Counted from the stretch's first letter, positions 24,141 to 34,052 are shown. The stretch is 64,000 nucleotides of DNA from Thermococcus sp. (GCF_026991495.1 NZ_JALXBJ010000012.1:1-64000), one strand, 5' to 3'. Program-made: numbers and translations. The notes: generated from the letters alone by a model not told the origin.

Positions 24141-24947
24141 GTGAGGAAGCTGCTGGCGTTGCTCTTCGTCGGCATCGTGGTACTTGCAAGCGGATGCATA
24201 GGGAATCAGGTCGGCCTCACCAAGGAAAAGGTCCTCAACGCCCTCCAGAACATAGAAACGGCCCACTATAATGATGAGTTCTCGATAAGAATGCACTTCC
24301 CCGACCCAAAGACCAACAGAACGGTTAACATTACGGTATCGGGGCAGCTCATCGGCCTCTTCAACACCACAGCCGGGCTCGAAGAGGGCAACATGAGCAT
24401 AAAGACCCACATGATGGGCTTTGACATCGGCATGAACTGGCCCTACTTCATCAACGGCTCCAGGGCCTACTTCAGGGTGGACGGGAGGTGGTACAACGTC
24501 TCCCATGCCAACGACCTCTACTCCCGGATCAGGGCCTCTCTCAACCTGAACTACATCAACGACCTCCTCAAGGAGAAGGACGTCACCATAGAGAAGCTCT
24601 CCAACGGCTACGCCTTCAGGGTAAACGTTACTTTCTGGGAGTTCGCGAACGCCACCAACCAGACGGGATACTTAGAGAAGCTCTGGGACGTCAACGGCGA
24701 GAGGATTGTGAACGTCACCACGAAGTCGGGCTGGGTAGAAGTCCACTTCAGGGATGACGGGACGCCGACTTCCATCGAGACTTACATGAAGCTCGTCATA
24801 ACGGGGAAGGGCCTCAACGGGGGCAAGGACGCCCTCTTCATGACAGTACACGAGAAGGTTTCCCTCTCGGACATCAACAAGCCCGTTGAAATCAAGGCGC
24901 CCAAGGGAATAGAAAGCGCAAAGGACTTTGAGGAAATATTTGAGTGA
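24141..24947 (+). CDS. Secreted lipoprotein, paralogue of the previous gene
   Basis: A 268-residue lipoprotein with signal segment ending LASGC. The mature part (LTKEKVLNALQNIETAHYN, PYFINGSRAYFRV, YINDLLKEKDVTIEKL, INKPVEIKAPKG) aligns with the first half of the 508-residue neighbour, so the larger protein looks like a duplicated version. GTG 24141 has GGAGGTGG directly upstream. The genes are separated by 199 bp holding the second copy of the conserved promoter, so they are probably transcribed separately but controlled together. Confidence 0.8.
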   Translation: MRKLLALLFVGIVVLASGCIGNQVGLTKEKVLNALQNIETAHYNDEFSIRMHFPDPKTNRTVNITVSGQLIGLFNTTAGLEEGNMSIKTHMMGFDIGMNWPYFINGSRAYFRVDGRWYNVSHANDLYSRIRASLNLNYINDLLKEKDVTIEKLSNGYAFRVNVTFWEFANATNQTGYLEKLWDVNGERIVNVTTKSGWVEVHFRDDGTPTSIETYMKLVITGKGLNGGKDALFMTVHEKVSLSDINKPVEIKAPKGIESAKDFEEIFE

Positions 24948-24951
24948 GGGG

Positions 24952-25302
24952 CTAAGCGCCCCTCGTCGCCACTATCTTTACCCCGTCCCACTCGGCAACG
25001 ACGTCGCCGATATTTACAGGCGCCTTTATCTTTATCTCCGCCAAGAACCTCATCAGCTCAGGTATCTTCTCCTTTGGGATCGGCTCAGCTGTTTTCACGC
25101 TCACAGTCGGCAGTGCCCCGTTCTCGACCGGAATGACCGTCATCACGACCCTCTTCGGACTTATGACCTCCTGGACGGCCCACTCCTCACCGCGCGGACA
25201 GGTGTGCCCCCTGACCTCAAGGACTTTTCCGTCCTCAACCTCGACCTCAATTGAACAGCCGAGCGGGCAGACGATGCAGGTGAAGCGGTAGATCTCCTTC
25301 AT
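24952..25302 (-). CDS. DUF1667 Cys-rich subunit of the glycerol-phosphate oxidoreductase set
   Basis: A 116-residue DUF1667 protein with CIVCPLGC and a later CPRG, four Cys that may bind an iron-sulfur cluster or zinc. It is the last of three overlapping genes (4-nt overlap with the FAD/NAD oxidoreductase). DUF1667 proteins occur next to GlpA-like and NADH-oxidase-like flavoproteins in bacteria and archaea, so it is likely the small subunit of a three-part glycerol-3-phosphate-oxidising complex. Confidence 0.85.
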   Translation of the reverse strand: MKEIYRFTCIVCPLGCSIEVEVEDGKVLEVRGHTCPRGEEWAVQEVISPKRVVMTVIPVENGALPTVSVKTAEPIPKEKIPELMRFLAEIKIKAPVNIGDVVAEWDGVKIVATRGA

Positions 25303-26564
25303 GGCCTCACCACCTCCACTGTGAGCTTCTCGGCGTTTCTGATCTCCTCTGCCTTCAGCTTGAGCCTTATCATCTCGGCCGGCTTGACGACCGGGAGCTT
25401 GAGTCTCTTGCCTATCTCGGGAATCCTCAGCTCAACGTCTTCCATAGGTTTCGAAACGCGGAGGTAGAGGTGGACGTCTCTTTCACCGCTCAGGTAGTGA
25501 GGAACTACGAGGCGGACGTTTTCGCCCGTCTCGACCTTTATCCACTTCCTGCTCTCGATCCCACCGTTCTCTATGAACTCTTTAGCTCCTTCGGCGGCAA
25601 GCTCACCCTGCTCGGCAACGTAATCAACGAGGTCGTTGATAACGAGTGAGTTTCCTGCAACGAATATCCCAGGGACGCTCGTCTCAAGCCTGTCGTTGAC
25701 CACTGGACCAGCGGTTGCAGGGTCTATTTCAACGCCAATCTTCTTCAGCTTCTTCACTGCGGGAACCAAGCCCGCCGAGATTACGAGCGTGTCTGCCTCG
25801 ATCCAGAACTCGCTTCCCGGGATTTCTTTCAGGTTTTCGTCGACCCTGACAACCTTAACGCGCTCCACCCTTCCCTTTCCCCTGACTTCCACTACCTTGT
25901 GGCTCAGGTAGAGCGGAATGTTGAAATCGCGGAGTATCATGACGTTCCTCGCCAAACCGCCTGGATAGGGCATGAGCTCTATCACGGCCTTCACCTTCGC
26001 CCCCTCAAGGGCAAAACGGCGCGCCATTATCAGGCCGACGTCGCCGGAGCCGACTATGACTATCTCTTTCCCGGGCAGAACGCCGTAGATGTCCATGAGC
26101 GTCTGCGCCTCTCCCGCGGTGTAGATTCCCGAAACCCTATCGCCCACGATTCCGATCTCGAAGGCGTGCCTTTCGCGGGCTCCAGCCGCGTAGATTACTG
26201 CCTTCGCCCAGACCCCATAGATCCCACTTGGAGACGTGAAGAGCACGAACTTTTCGAGGTCGGAGTAGTTCCTGATTTCGAGAACCCTCGCCGAGGTTCT
26301 GTATTCGACGCCGAGCTCAACGAGCCTCTTCGCCAGCCTTGCTGCGAACTCCGGCCCGGTGAGCTCTTCCCTGAAGTAGTGTATCCCAAAGCCCGGATGG
26401 ATGCACTGCGGTAAAATACCCCCGAGGTAGTCGTTCTCATCGAGCAGGAGAACTTTCAAACCGAGCTCCTTCGCTTTTATTGCCGAGGCCATGCCCGCCG
26501 GTCCGCCCCCGATGACGACCACGTCGTAACTCAGCATTGGAACCTCCGGGAAGGGCTTCATCAT
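25299..26564 (-). CDS. FAD/NAD-dependent oxidoreductase of the glp set
   Basis: A 421-residue two-dinucleotide-domain flavoprotein: VVVIGGGPAGMASAIKA (FAD), IVIVGSGDVGLIMARR (NAD(P)), and TSVPGIFVAGNSL near the end. No redox-active CxxC of the thioredoxin-reductase type is seen; PQCIHPGFG contains a single conserved Cys. The ATG overlaps the stop of the GlpA-like gene (ATGA). It probably passes electrons from the GlpA-like subunit to NAD(P) or another carrier. Confidence 0.87.
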   Translation of the reverse strand: MMKPFPEVPMLSYDVVVIGGGPAGMASAIKAKELGLKVLLLDENDYLGGILPQCIHPGFGIHYFREELTGPEFAARLAKRLVELGVEYRTSARVLEIRNYSDLEKFVLFTSPSGIYGVWAKAVIYAAGARERHAFEIGIVGDRVSGIYTAGEAQTLMDIYGVLPGKEIVIVGSGDVGLIMARRFALEGAKVKAVIELMPYPGGLARNVMILRDFNIPLYLSHKVVEVRGKGRVERVKVVRVDENLKEIPGSEFWIEADTLVISAGLVPAVKKLKKIGVEIDPATAGPVVNDRLETSVPGIFVAGNSLVINDLVDYVAEQGELAAEGAKEFIENGGIESRKWIKVETGENVRLVVPHYLSGERDVHLYLRVSKPMEDVELRIPEIGKRLKLPVVKPAEMIRLKLKAEEIRNAEKLTVEVVRP

Positions 26565-28051
26565 GCCTCATCCCCCCTCAGGAGAGCCTTCACATCGCCT
26601 ATTCCAATCTCGCTTCCCCTGCCCTTCAGCGTGACCTTCCATGGCTCGACGCCGTATTCCCTCGCTAAAAGCTGGACTATCCTCGGCCTGCAGAAGCTCC
26701 CCTGACATGTTCCGGTGGTAGCTTTCGTCCTGAACTTCACGGAATCGACGCTCGGCGTCTTAACGCCTATGAACTTCATCCTCTCAATGGCCTCTAAGAT
26801 GTCCCCCTCGCTGACGCTGTTGCACCTGCAGACTATCTTTCCGTAGGTCGGGTTCCGCTTTACGAGCTCGTTCGCCTTCTCGGGCGGTAGCATGAAGAAG
26901 TGGGTTATCTCCCTCCTGTATGGGTTCCAGTTGGACTTCTCGACCAGCTTAATACCGAGGTCGCGCTGGATTATCTCTGCAACCTCGTAGGCTATGGCAG
27001 GGGCGCTCGTGAGTCCCGGGGAGCGTATTCCGGCGACGTTTATGAACCCCCAGACCCCTTCTTCCGCCTTTATGATGAAGTCTCCGCCGGTCGGTTCTGG
27101 CCTTAAGCCGGCAAAGGTTCTTATCACCTTGCTCCTCGGAGGTAGCTGTGGCCAGAGCTTCTTTGCCCCCTCCCAGACCCCCTCAAGGCCCTCCTTTGTT
27201 GTTGCTAAGTTGTCCTTCTCTTCCGGGGGTAAGTCTTGAGCGTTCGGTCCTATCATGAGGTGCCCACTCACCTCGGTCGTAACGACGATTCCCTTGCTTA
27301 TCGGGGTCGGGGTTGGAAAGAGAACCCTTCTCGGGCCGGGAACGTCGTCGTCAAAGATCCAGTACTCTCCTTTCCTCGGGCGGATCTCGAAGTAGTCTAT
27401 TCCCGCCATCCTCGCTATCTCGTCCGCGTAGAGGCCGGCTGCGTTGATTACCACATCTGCCTCTATGAAGCCGTTGTTGGTTTCAACACCTTTAACCTCG
27501 CCGTTCTCGACCTTAATTCCCCTAACCTCGGTTTCAAGGTGGGTCTTTACGCCGTTCGCTACGGCGTTCTCGACGAGCGCTATAACCGCTGGAATCGGCG
27601 CTATCTGGCCGACTATGGGAACCCAGAGTGCTCCAAGAGCTTCCCTCGTGAGGCCGGGCTCAAGGTGGAAGAGCTCGTCCCCCTCAACGATCCTCATCTC
27701 CGGAACGCCGTTCCTTCTCCCGCGCTCCAAAAGCTTCTCCAGCTCGTCAAAGTCTTCCTCCCTGGTTGCCACTATTAAAGCTCCGTTCCAGACGTGGGCT
27801 ATCTGGAGCTCCTTGACCCAGCGGTGCCAGAGCCGGTTCCCTCTTATGCAGAGCCTCGCCCTCGTCGGGTACTTGTCCGGGTCGTCGTCGTAGCCACCGT
27901 GGATCAAAGCTGTGTTGGCCTTGCTCACGCCCCAGCCCACATCGGGGGCCCTCTCGATGAGATGAACCTCCAGGTTCCCGTATTTACTGAGAACCCGCGC
28001 TATGCTTGCCCCGCTTATTCCAGCGCCTATTACGGCGACCTTTCTCTTCAT
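26561..28051 (-). CDS. GlpA-like FAD-dependent glycerol-3-phosphate dehydrogenase
   Basis: A 496-residue DAO-fold flavoprotein: VAVIGAGISGASIARVLS (FAD), ANTALIHGGYD, INAAGLYADEIA, GLRPEPTGGDF and GIRSPGLTSAPA. The C-terminus has CRCNSVSEGDI and TGTCQGSFC, a [2Fe-2S]-binding BFD-like module found in GlpA-type subunits. The expected reaction is oxidation of glycerol-3-phosphate to dihydroxyacetone phosphate. ATG 28051 with GGGGTGGT is chosen. A TATA-like TTTAAAAC lies about 40 nt further upstream, so this three-gene unit seems to have its own promoter apart from glpK. Confidence 0.87.
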   Translation of the reverse strand: MKRKVAVIGAGISGASIARVLSKYGNLEVHLIERAPDVGWGVSKANTALIHGGYDDDPDKYPTRARLCIRGNRLWHRWVKELQIAHVWNGALIVATREEDFDELEKLLERGRRNGVPEMRIVEGDELFHLEPGLTREALGALWVPIVGQIAPIPAVIALVENAVANGVKTHLETEVRGIKVENGEVKGVETNNGFIEADVVINAAGLYADEIARMAGIDYFEIRPRKGEYWIFDDDVPGPRRVLFPTPTPISKGIVVTTEVSGHLMIGPNAQDLPPEEKDNLATTKEGLEGVWEGAKKLWPQLPPRSKVIRTFAGLRPEPTGGDFIIKAEEGVWGFINVAGIRSPGLTSAPAIAYEVAEIIQRDLGIKLVEKSNWNPYRREITHFFMLPPEKANELVKRNPTYGKIVCRCNSVSEGDILEAIERMKFIGVKTPSVDSVKFRTKATTGTCQGSFCRPRIVQLLAREYGVEPWKVTLKGRGSEIGIGDVKALLRGDEA

Positions 28052-28231
28052 CGTTACCACCCCAAACTGAGTATTAGAAAGGGCTTTGCATGTTTTAAAG
28101 CTTTCTTTAACCTTTAGTTTGGTCTAAAAGGAGCGAGAGAACGGTTTTAGACATAAAAAGGCAGGACAGCCCTGAACATCTAACAAATGCACATAGGTGA
28201 ACTATGAAAATGAAGGAGCATGAAGTGGGAA

Positions 28232-29713
28232 TCAGCGGCCAACCACCTTCGCCCAGCCCATGGCCCTCCTCACAGCTTCCTTCCACCCGCGGTAGAGCTT
28301 CTCCCTTGTCTCATCGTCCATCTTCGGCTCAAAGACTTTCTCCGCCCTCCAGAGCTCCTTTATCTCCGCCAAGCTTTCCCAGTAGCCAACGGCAAGGCCG
28401 GCCAAGTAGGCGGCCCCCAAAGCAGTTGTTTCCTTAACCACGGGCCTGACGACGCGCCTCTTCAGTACGTCCGCCTGGAACTGCATCAGGAAATCGTTTG
28501 AGGTTGCACCGCCATCAACGCGGAGCTCCTTTATGCCAACGAGTTTCTCCATCTCCTCGATAACGTCGCGCGTAAGGTATGCTATGGCCTCGAGGGTGGC
28601 CCTGGCGAGGTGCTCCCTGCCCGTTCCGCGCGTTATGCCGATTATCAGCCCGCGCGCGAACTGATCCCAGTAGGGTGCCCCGAGGCCGACGAAGGCCGGC
28701 ACGAAGTAAACCCCCTCGTTGCTCCTCAGCTTTCTTGCGAGCCCTTCCGTTTCGGAGGCGTGTTTGATTATCCTTATTCCGTCCCTGAGCCACTGAACCG
28801 CGGCGCCTGTTACGAAAACGCTCCCTTCGAGGGCGTAGGTGACCTTCCCGTTGAGGCCCCATGCAATAGTTGTGAGCAGGTTGTCGGAATAGCGGACGGT
28901 CTTCCCTGTGTTTGCGAGGATGAAGCTCCCGGTCCCGTAGGTTGCCTTCACCATTCCAGTCTCGAAAGCCGCCTGTCCGAAGAGCGCGGCCTGCTGGTCG
29001 CCGGCGTCTCCGCCCACCGGGATTTCGGCACCGATTACGCCCCTCTTCGTGTAGCCGTAGACCTCGCTCGACTCCCTCACCTCAGGGAGAACGCCCTCCG
29101 GAATGTCGAAGAGCTCAAGTAGCTCGTCGTCCCACTCCAGCTTTTTGATGTTGAAGAGCATCGTCCTGGAGGCGTTGGAGTAGTCGGTGACGTGCTCACC
29201 GGTGAGGCGGTAGATTAGGAAGGTATCCACCGTCCCGAAGAGGGCCTCACCCCTCTCAGCTTTCTCCCTCAGGCCGGGCACGTTGTCGAGGAGCCACTTG
29301 AGCTTGCTCGCGGAAAAGTATGCATCGGGCACGAGACCGGTCTTCTCCTTGATGAGGCTTCCGTACTCGCGCTTTACCTCCTCCACCATCTCAGCCGTCC
29401 TCCTGCACTGCCAGACTATGGCGTTGTAGAGCGGCCTTCCGCTTTTGTCCCAGACTATCGTCGTCTCGCGCTGGTTGGTAACGCCCATGGCGGTTATCTG
29501 CGCCGGCTCAATCTTTGCCCTCTCAATGGCCGTCCTTATCGCCCTCAGCTGCGCCTCCCATATCTCCTCCGGGTCGTGCTCCACCCAGCCGGGCTTTGGA
29601 TAGTGCTGCGGAAACTCGTACTGACCGAGTCCGAGGACGTTGCTCTCCCTGTCGAAGAGTATCGCCCGAGCTGAGGTAGTCCCCTCGTCGAGTGAGAGTA
29701 CGAACTTCTCCAT
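28232..29713 (-). CDS. glpK: Glycerol kinase
   Basis: A 493-residue FGGY-family kinase: [15 protein letters not shown] at the start, [38 protein letters not shown] and [19 protein letters not shown]. It phosphorylates glycerol to sn-glycerol-3-phosphate. ATG 29713 has GGTGGTGGC before it. It follows the GDPD gene by 50 bp and precedes the oxidoreductase unit by 180 bp, so the cluster covers hydrolysis, phosphorylation and oxidation. Confidence 0.96.
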   Translation of the reverse strand: MEKFVLSLDEGTTSARAILFDRESNVLGLGQYEFPQHYPKPGWVEHDPEEIWEAQLRAIRTAIERAKIEPAQITAMGVTNQRETTIVWDKSGRPLYNAIVWQCRRTAEMVEEVKREYGSLIKEKTGLVPDAYFSASKLKWLLDNVPGLREKAERGEALFGTVDTFLIYRLTGEHVTDYSNASRTMLFNIKKLEWDDELLELFDIPEGVLPEVRESSEVYGYTKRGVIGAEIPVGGDAGDQQAALFGQAAFETGMVKATYGTGSFILANTGKTVRYSDNLLTTIAWGLNGKVTYALEGSVFVTGAAVQWLRDGIRIIKHASETEGLARKLRSNEGVYFVPAFVGLGAPYWDQFARGLIIGITRGTGREHLARATLEAIAYLTRDVIEEMEKLVGIKELRVDGGATSNDFLMQFQADVLKRRVVRPVVKETTALGAAYLAGLAVGYWESLAEIKELWRAEKVFEPKMDDETREKLYRGWKEAVRRAMGWAKVVGR

Positions 29714-29763
29714 GCCACCACCAAGAATTAAGAAAGGCGGGAGGATATATTAGGGATTCGGTC

Positions 29764-30504
29764 TCACCTGAGACCAAGGGAACTGAGGTAGCTGATCATC
29801 CTCTCGACGTCGTTGGCTATAACCCCATCGAAGAGCCCGCCCAGCCTGATGAGGTTGTCGTTCTGGTAGTAGAGCTCCTCGTTGAGTGGCCAGAGGAGAA
29901 CCTTTAAGCCAGCTTTCTTGACCATCTGGAGGGCCCCAACGGTCTTCTCGACGCCGAGGATGGCTAAAGCGTCTATCGGCGCGTTGATTGACCAGGGGCT
30001 TACCCTGGGCATCAGCTCCGGCAGTTTTGCTATCGTCTCCTCGCGGTCGATGAGTATTCCTATCCTCGTTTCCGGGTCGAGCTTTCTGTACTTTTCAAGG
30101 GCATCGAGATGGAACGATGAAACTACAACCCTCTCCGGGCTGTGGGCCCTTACTATCTCAGCAGTTCTCTCGACGGCATCCGCGTCCTTAATCTCGACGT
30201 TTATGATTGCCTCCCTGGGAAGGGCCTCAAAGACCTCCTCCAAAGTTGGTATCCTCTCCCCGTTTCCGAAGTCGAGCCCTTTAAGCTCTTCCAAGGTCAT
30301 CTCCTTGACTCTACCGCTCCCGTTGCTCGTCCTGTCAACGGTCTCGTCGTGGATTACAACGACTTCCCCGTCCTTCGTGAGCCAGACGTCGAGCTCGACT
30401 CCATCGGCTCCTGCCTCGATGGCCTTTTTGAAGGCCAAGAGGGTGTTCTCAGGGTATTTGGCTGAGTACCCCCTGTGACCGAGCACCAAGATCTTGCCTC
30501 CCAT
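29764..30504 (-). CDS. Glycerophosphodiester phosphodiesterase 1
   Basis: A 246-residue GDPD with [31 protein letters not shown] and NVEIKD, holding the His, Glu and Asp ligands of the metal site. It should release glycerol-3-phosphate from deacylated lipid headgroups. ATG 30504 with GGTGAT is preferred over the track's 30513. Its first 56 nt overlap the end of the upstream GDPD in a different frame. Confidence 0.92.
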   Translation of the reverse strand: MGGKILVLGHRGYSAKYPENTLLAFKKAIEAGADGVELDVWLTKDGEVVVIHDETVDRTSNGSGRVKEMTLEELKGLDFGNGERIPTLEEVFEALPREAIINVEIKDADAVERTAEIVRAHSPERVVVSSFHLDALEKYRKLDPETRIGILIDREETIAKLPELMPRVSPWSINAPIDALAILGVEKTVGALQMVKKAGLKVLLWPLNEELYYQNDNLIRLGGLFDGVIANDVERMISYLSSLGLR

Positions 30505-31231
30505 GCAGATCACCGTAGTGACCTTCTCGCTCGCCGTAAAAAACCTTTCTTAGCCTCGCCGGGTCGTCGGAGATTACGGCGTCGACGAAGGGGAGGAACC
30601 TCGGAACCCACGAAAGCTCGTCCATCTCGTAGTTCCAGAGGTAGATCCGAAGCCCGCGCTTTCGGAGGACTCTCATGAGCGAGACCACGGCGTTGTAGCC
30701 TATATAGGAGACAGCGTCGATGGGTACGTGGAGGGAGTGCAAGCCCTTAAGTCTCGGGATCCAGGGAATGGAAGAGTAGCCGACTATGGAGAAGCCCACC
30801 CTGCAGTCTGGGCACTCACGGAGAAGGGAGAGGATTATCTCAGGTGAATCCGCCGAGAAAATGGCCCGTTCAACAGCCCCAGCCCGTTCGAGAGTTCTTA
30901 CTACCCCCTCAGACGTTTCCGCTTCCTTAACGTCCACGTCAAAGACAGCACTTGGAAAGCTCCTCACAACGCCGTCAACGGTGGGTATCATCTTCCCGAG
31001 GGGGTGAAGCCGCCTGAGCTCCGCGAGGGTGAGGTTCCTAAGCCGGTAGGTTCTGCCACCTGAGCGAAAGCCCTCATCGTGGTGGACGACGAGCTTTCCG
31101 TCAGCAGTCATCCTGACGTCGAACTCCACTCCGTCTGCGTACCTCAGCGCCCTTCGAAAAGCCGGAATCGTGTTCTCAAGTTCTCCCCTAAAGCCCCTGT
31201 GACCGAGTATGAAAAGTTTTTCACTGTCCAT
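30449..31231 (-). CDS. Glycerophosphodiester phosphodiesterase 2, long overlapping C-terminus
   Basis: A 260-residue GDPD paralogue with [30 protein letters not shown] and DVDVKEAE. Its catalytic half is complete, but the last about 19 codons run out of frame through the start of the neighbouring GDPD, giving an unusual [17 protein letters not shown] tail. An old frameshift or stop-codon loss would explain it. ATG 31231 has GGAGATG upstream; a TATA-like CTTTTAAG lies near 31276. It is divergent from the MFS transporter, with an 80-bp shared promoter region. Confidence 0.88.
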   Translation of the reverse strand: MDSEKLFILGHRGFRGELENTIPAFRRALRYADGVEFDVRMTADGKLVVHHDEGFRSGGRTYRLRNLTLAELRRLHPLGKMIPTVDGVVRSFPSAVFDVDVKEAETSEGVVRTLERAGAVERAIFSADSPEIILSLLRECPDCRVGFSIVGYSSIPWIPRLKGLHSLHVPIDAVSYIGYNAVVSLMRVLRKRGLRIYLWNYEMDELSWVPRFLPFVDAVISDDPARLRKVFYGEREGHYGDLHGRQDLGARSQGVLSQIP

Positions 31232-31331
31232 AGGTGGCATCTCCCCTGCCGCCCAAAGATGGGCTGAAAACCCTTAAAAGCTTCCCCGCCCAAACCTGTT
31301 ATGCTATAATTTATACCGTGGGGTGATCCCT

Positions 31332-32648
31332 GTGTCCAACGATGAGAAGAGGTTTAAATGGAGCGTTATCTTGGGCCTCGCGTTCTTGGGCTTCAGCATG
31401 AGCACCGGCTGGGCGCTGAACAAGGGGTACTCCTTTAAACTGATAGAGCACTCCTACACCTACTCCCCCCTGATCATCGGAACCATCCTGTCCCTTCAGG
31501 GTCTCATAGGAAGCATAGTCCCCATACTCTCCGGCTACTACAGCGACGTTCACAGCTCAAAGCACGGCAAGAGAAAGCCCCTGATACTCGTCGGCGGCAT
31601 CCTCGGCGCTTTGGCGACCGCCACCATATACACCGTCTACATAGCCCACGCCAGCATAGTGGTCTTTGCACTCGCGTTGGCGTTCTTCTTCTTCTCGCTG
31701 TACTTCTACTCACCGCTCTACCGCGCCCTCCTTCCAGAGGTGGTTCACAGCGGTGCCAGGGGGACTGCCAGCGGGGTAATAACGCTATTCGAGTGGATGG
31801 GCAACCTCGTCCTCTTCGGCTCGATAGCCTTCCTCGCCGCCAAGGCCTCACACCTGTACCCCAAAGCAGGGGATCAGATAGAGGCAATGATAGAGGCCAA
31901 CTACCTCGTGATACCCTTCATAGTCGTCGGCCTCATGCTCCTCATCTCGGCGGCGTACATATACTTCTACATAAAGGAGCCAGAGAAACCGGCGGCTCAG
32001 GCTGAGATAAGCCTCTGGAGCTATTTAGGGGAGATCTTCAGGGACAGGGAGTTCACCAACTTCTACCTAGTTCAGATACTGTTCTGGCTGAGCTTTGAAT
32101 TCATAGCCGTCTTCATGTTCGGTATCCTCAGGTCGGTCCTCAACACCGAGAAGGTCACGGCAGCCGGCAACGTCCTCATGGCCCTCTTCAACGTTACCGT
32201 TCTCATAGGTGCGGTCACCGGCGGGCCCCTCTACGACAGGATCGGGAGGAGGAAGTCAATACTCGTCGGGGGCGTGGTGTTCCTCGTGCCCTTCCTCATT
32301 GGCTGGTTCGTCCACACCTTCGGCCAGATGATGGTCCTCATTGGACTGGGGGGCATAGGATGGGGCATCTTCGTGGCGACCTCATGGCCCGTGGTCGGCG
32401 ACATGCTCAGCAAGTACCAGCGCGAGGAGCTCAACGGCATCTACTACGGCGTCTTTGAGGCCGCAAAATCCTTCCCGGTCTTCATCGCGGCAATAACCGG
32501 CGGCATCATAGTCTACTTGACCGGCGGGGCAAGCTTCACCGAGGCCAACTTCAACTACAGGATCCTCTTCCCAGTGGGTGCCCTCTTCATAATAATCGCC
32601 CTCCCCCTGATATGGAGCATGAAGCACCTCGACGTTGAGAAGGGTTAA
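31332..32648 (+). CDS. MFS transporter, likely linked to the glp set
   Basis: A 438-residue major facilitator with about twelve hydrophobic segments and the loop motif GPLYDRIGRRKS, resembling the GPH/SLC45-like branch. GTG 31332 has GGGGTGAT 5 nt upstream, better than the track's GTG 31323; a TATA box CTATAATTTATA precedes it. Its divergent position to the GDPD-glpK genes suggests uptake of glycerol, glycerophosphodiesters or a related compound, which is inference from context only. Confidence 0.85.
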   Translation: MSNDEKRFKWSVILGLAFLGFSMSTGWALNKGYSFKLIEHSYTYSPLIIGTILSLQGLIGSIVPILSGYYSDVHSSKHGKRKPLILVGGILGALATATIYTVYIAHASIVVFALALAFFFFSLYFYSPLYRALLPEVVHSGARGTASGVITLFEWMGNLVLFGSIAFLAAKASHLYPKAGDQIEAMIEANYLVIPFIVVGLMLLISAAYIYFYIKEPEKPAAQAEISLWSYLGEIFRDREFTNFYLVQILFWLSFEFIAVFMFGILRSVLNTEKVTAAGNVLMALFNVTVLIGAVTGGPLYDRIGRRKSILVGGVVFLVPFLIGWFVHTFGQMMVLIGLGGIGWGIFVATSWPVVGDMLSKYQREELNGIYYGVFEAAKSFPVFIAAITGGIIVYLTGGASFTEANFNYRILFPVGALFIIIALPLIWSMKHLDVEKG

Positions 32649-32683
32649 ATATCTCTCCCCCACAATTTCTTTGGGTGAAGAAG

Positions 32684-32977
32684 GTGAGAATCCTTAAAGA
32701 GATAAGGGAAATCCTCCGGGAGCACATGGACGAACTAAAATCGAAGTACGGCGTTCGCACCATTGAGATTTTCGGGTCCTATGCCCGAGGAGAGCAGGGA
32801 AAAGACGGCGACCTCGACCTTCTCGTCGAGTTCGAAAAACCTGCGGGGTTATTGACGATTTCGATGCTCCAGGTTTACCTCTCAGACCTGCTCGGGATTG
32901 AAGTGGACGTCATCCCCCAGGACTCCCTAAGACGGGAGCTGTGGAAGAGCGTGAAGAGGGAGGCAGTGGGGATATGA
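32684..32977 (+). CDS. mntA: MNT-type nucleotidyltransferase antitoxin 2
   Basis: A 97-residue minimal nucleotidyltransferase with IEIFGSYARGEQGKDGDLDLLVEF and IEVDVI, so the GSxxRG..DxD site is intact. GTG 32684 with GGGTGA 5 nt upstream is preferred over the track's GTG 32675. The stop overlaps the start of the shortened hepT gene by 4 nt. Confidence 0.85.
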   Translation: MRILKEIREILREHMDELKSKYGVRTIEIFGSYARGEQGKDGDLDLLVEFEKPAGLLTISMLQVYLSDLLGIEVDVIPQDSLRRELWKSVKREAVGI

Positions 32978-33192
32978 GACGCTGCGATCAAGCCGCAAAA
33001 GCCGTGCCTCCAGAGGTTCGTGAAAAGTACCCCGAGATACCCTGGAGGGCAATAGCCGGGAGGAGAGACCGGCTGATTCATGGATATTTTGGTGTAAACC
33101 CCAAAACCGTCTGGATAACCGTCGTCAAGGATCTTCCTCCGCTGAAGGATGCGCTCAAGAAGATCCCCAAAGGGGAGGGTGATGAGAGATGA
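32974..33192 (+). pseudogene. hepT: N-terminally shortened HEPN toxin (hepT remnant)
   Basis: Only 72 residues follow ATG 32974, against 108 in the intact paralogue at 17.5 kb. The C-terminal half, including the R-x4-6-H motif (RRDRLIHGYF) and the helix after it, is well preserved and aligns from AAKAVPPE onward; the first about 40 residues are gone, with only MRRCDQ in front. The clean ATGA overlap with mntA remains, so a deletion seems to have fused the mntA end to the middle of hepT. Whether the shortened protein still folds is unclear. Confidence 0.75.
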
Positions 33193-34052
33193 TTGCACAG
33201 ATCGTGATAATCCTCGTTTTGCTATTCTTCCTATTCGTGATCTTCGTCGCTTACAAGATGGTCAAGCCCCCGCGCTTTATAGGGGACTGGACGCCTAAAG
33301 ATCTTGGCTTCGACTACGAGGACGTAACCTTCGAGAGCGGGGACGGGCTCAAGCTCAGTGGCTGGTGGATAGACAACGGGAGCGAGAAGACGGTTATACC
33401 TCTCCACGGCTACACGAGGAGCAGGTGGGACGACGTCTACATGAAGCCCGTCACCGAGTTCCTGCTGAAGGAGGGCTACAACGTCCTGACCTTCGACTTC
33501 CGTGCCCACGGAAAGAGCGAGGGAAACTACACGACGGTCGGCGATAGGGAAATCGAGGACGTTAGGGGGGCCGTTGAGTGGCTGGTCGAGAACCACCCGG
33601 AGAGGGCGAAGAGGATAGGACTCGTTGGCTTCTCCATGGGCGCGGTGCTGACGATAAGGGCCCTCGCTGAGATAAACGGGGTCTGCTGCGGCGTCGCCGA
33701 TTCACCCCCAATAGACATGGACAGGACGGGGGCGAGGGGCCTGAAGTACTTTGCAAACCTCCCGGAGTGGCTCTACACCTTCGTCAAGCCCCTCACAAAG
33801 CTCGTCAGCGGTGCAAGAGAGCTCAACGTAATGGACTACGCCGATAAGGTCAGAAAACCGCTCCTCCTGATACAGGGCGACAGCGACCCCCTCATTAAAG
33901 TGGATGAGGTTAGGGCCTTCTACGAGAAAAACAGGGGGGTCAACCCGGACGTCGAGCTCTGGGTCACTGATGCCCCCCACGTGAGGACGCTCAAGCTCCA
34001 CCCTGAGGAATGGAAGGCCAAAGTGGGAGAGTTCTTCAGGAAATACCTCTGA
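33189..34052 (+). CDS. Membrane-anchored alpha/beta hydrolase
   Basis: A 287-residue protein with one N-terminal membrane helix (IVIILVLLFFLFVIFVAYK) and an alpha/beta-hydrolase domain: HGYTRSR (oxyanion region), FDFRAHGKSEG, GFSMGA (nucleophile Ser), GDSDPLIKVDE (Asp) and DAPHVRT (His). The triad is complete. The start overlaps the hepT remnant stop by 4 nt. Substrate unknown; related proteins are annotated as esterases or BEM46-like hydrolases. Confidence 0.85.
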   Translation: MIAQIVIILVLLFFLFVIFVAYKMVKPPRFIGDWTPKDLGFDYEDVTFESGDGLKLSGWWIDNGSEKTVIPLHGYTRSRWDDVYMKPVTEFLLKEGYNVLTFDFRAHGKSEGNYTTVGDREIEDVRGAVEWLVENHPERAKRIGLVGFSMGAVLTIRALAEINGVCCGVADSPPIDMDRTGARGLKYFANLPEWLYTFVKPLTKLVSGARELNVMDYADKVRKPLLLIQGDSDPLIKVDEVRAFYEKNRGVNPDVELWVTDAPHVRTLKLHPEEWKAKVGEFFRKYL

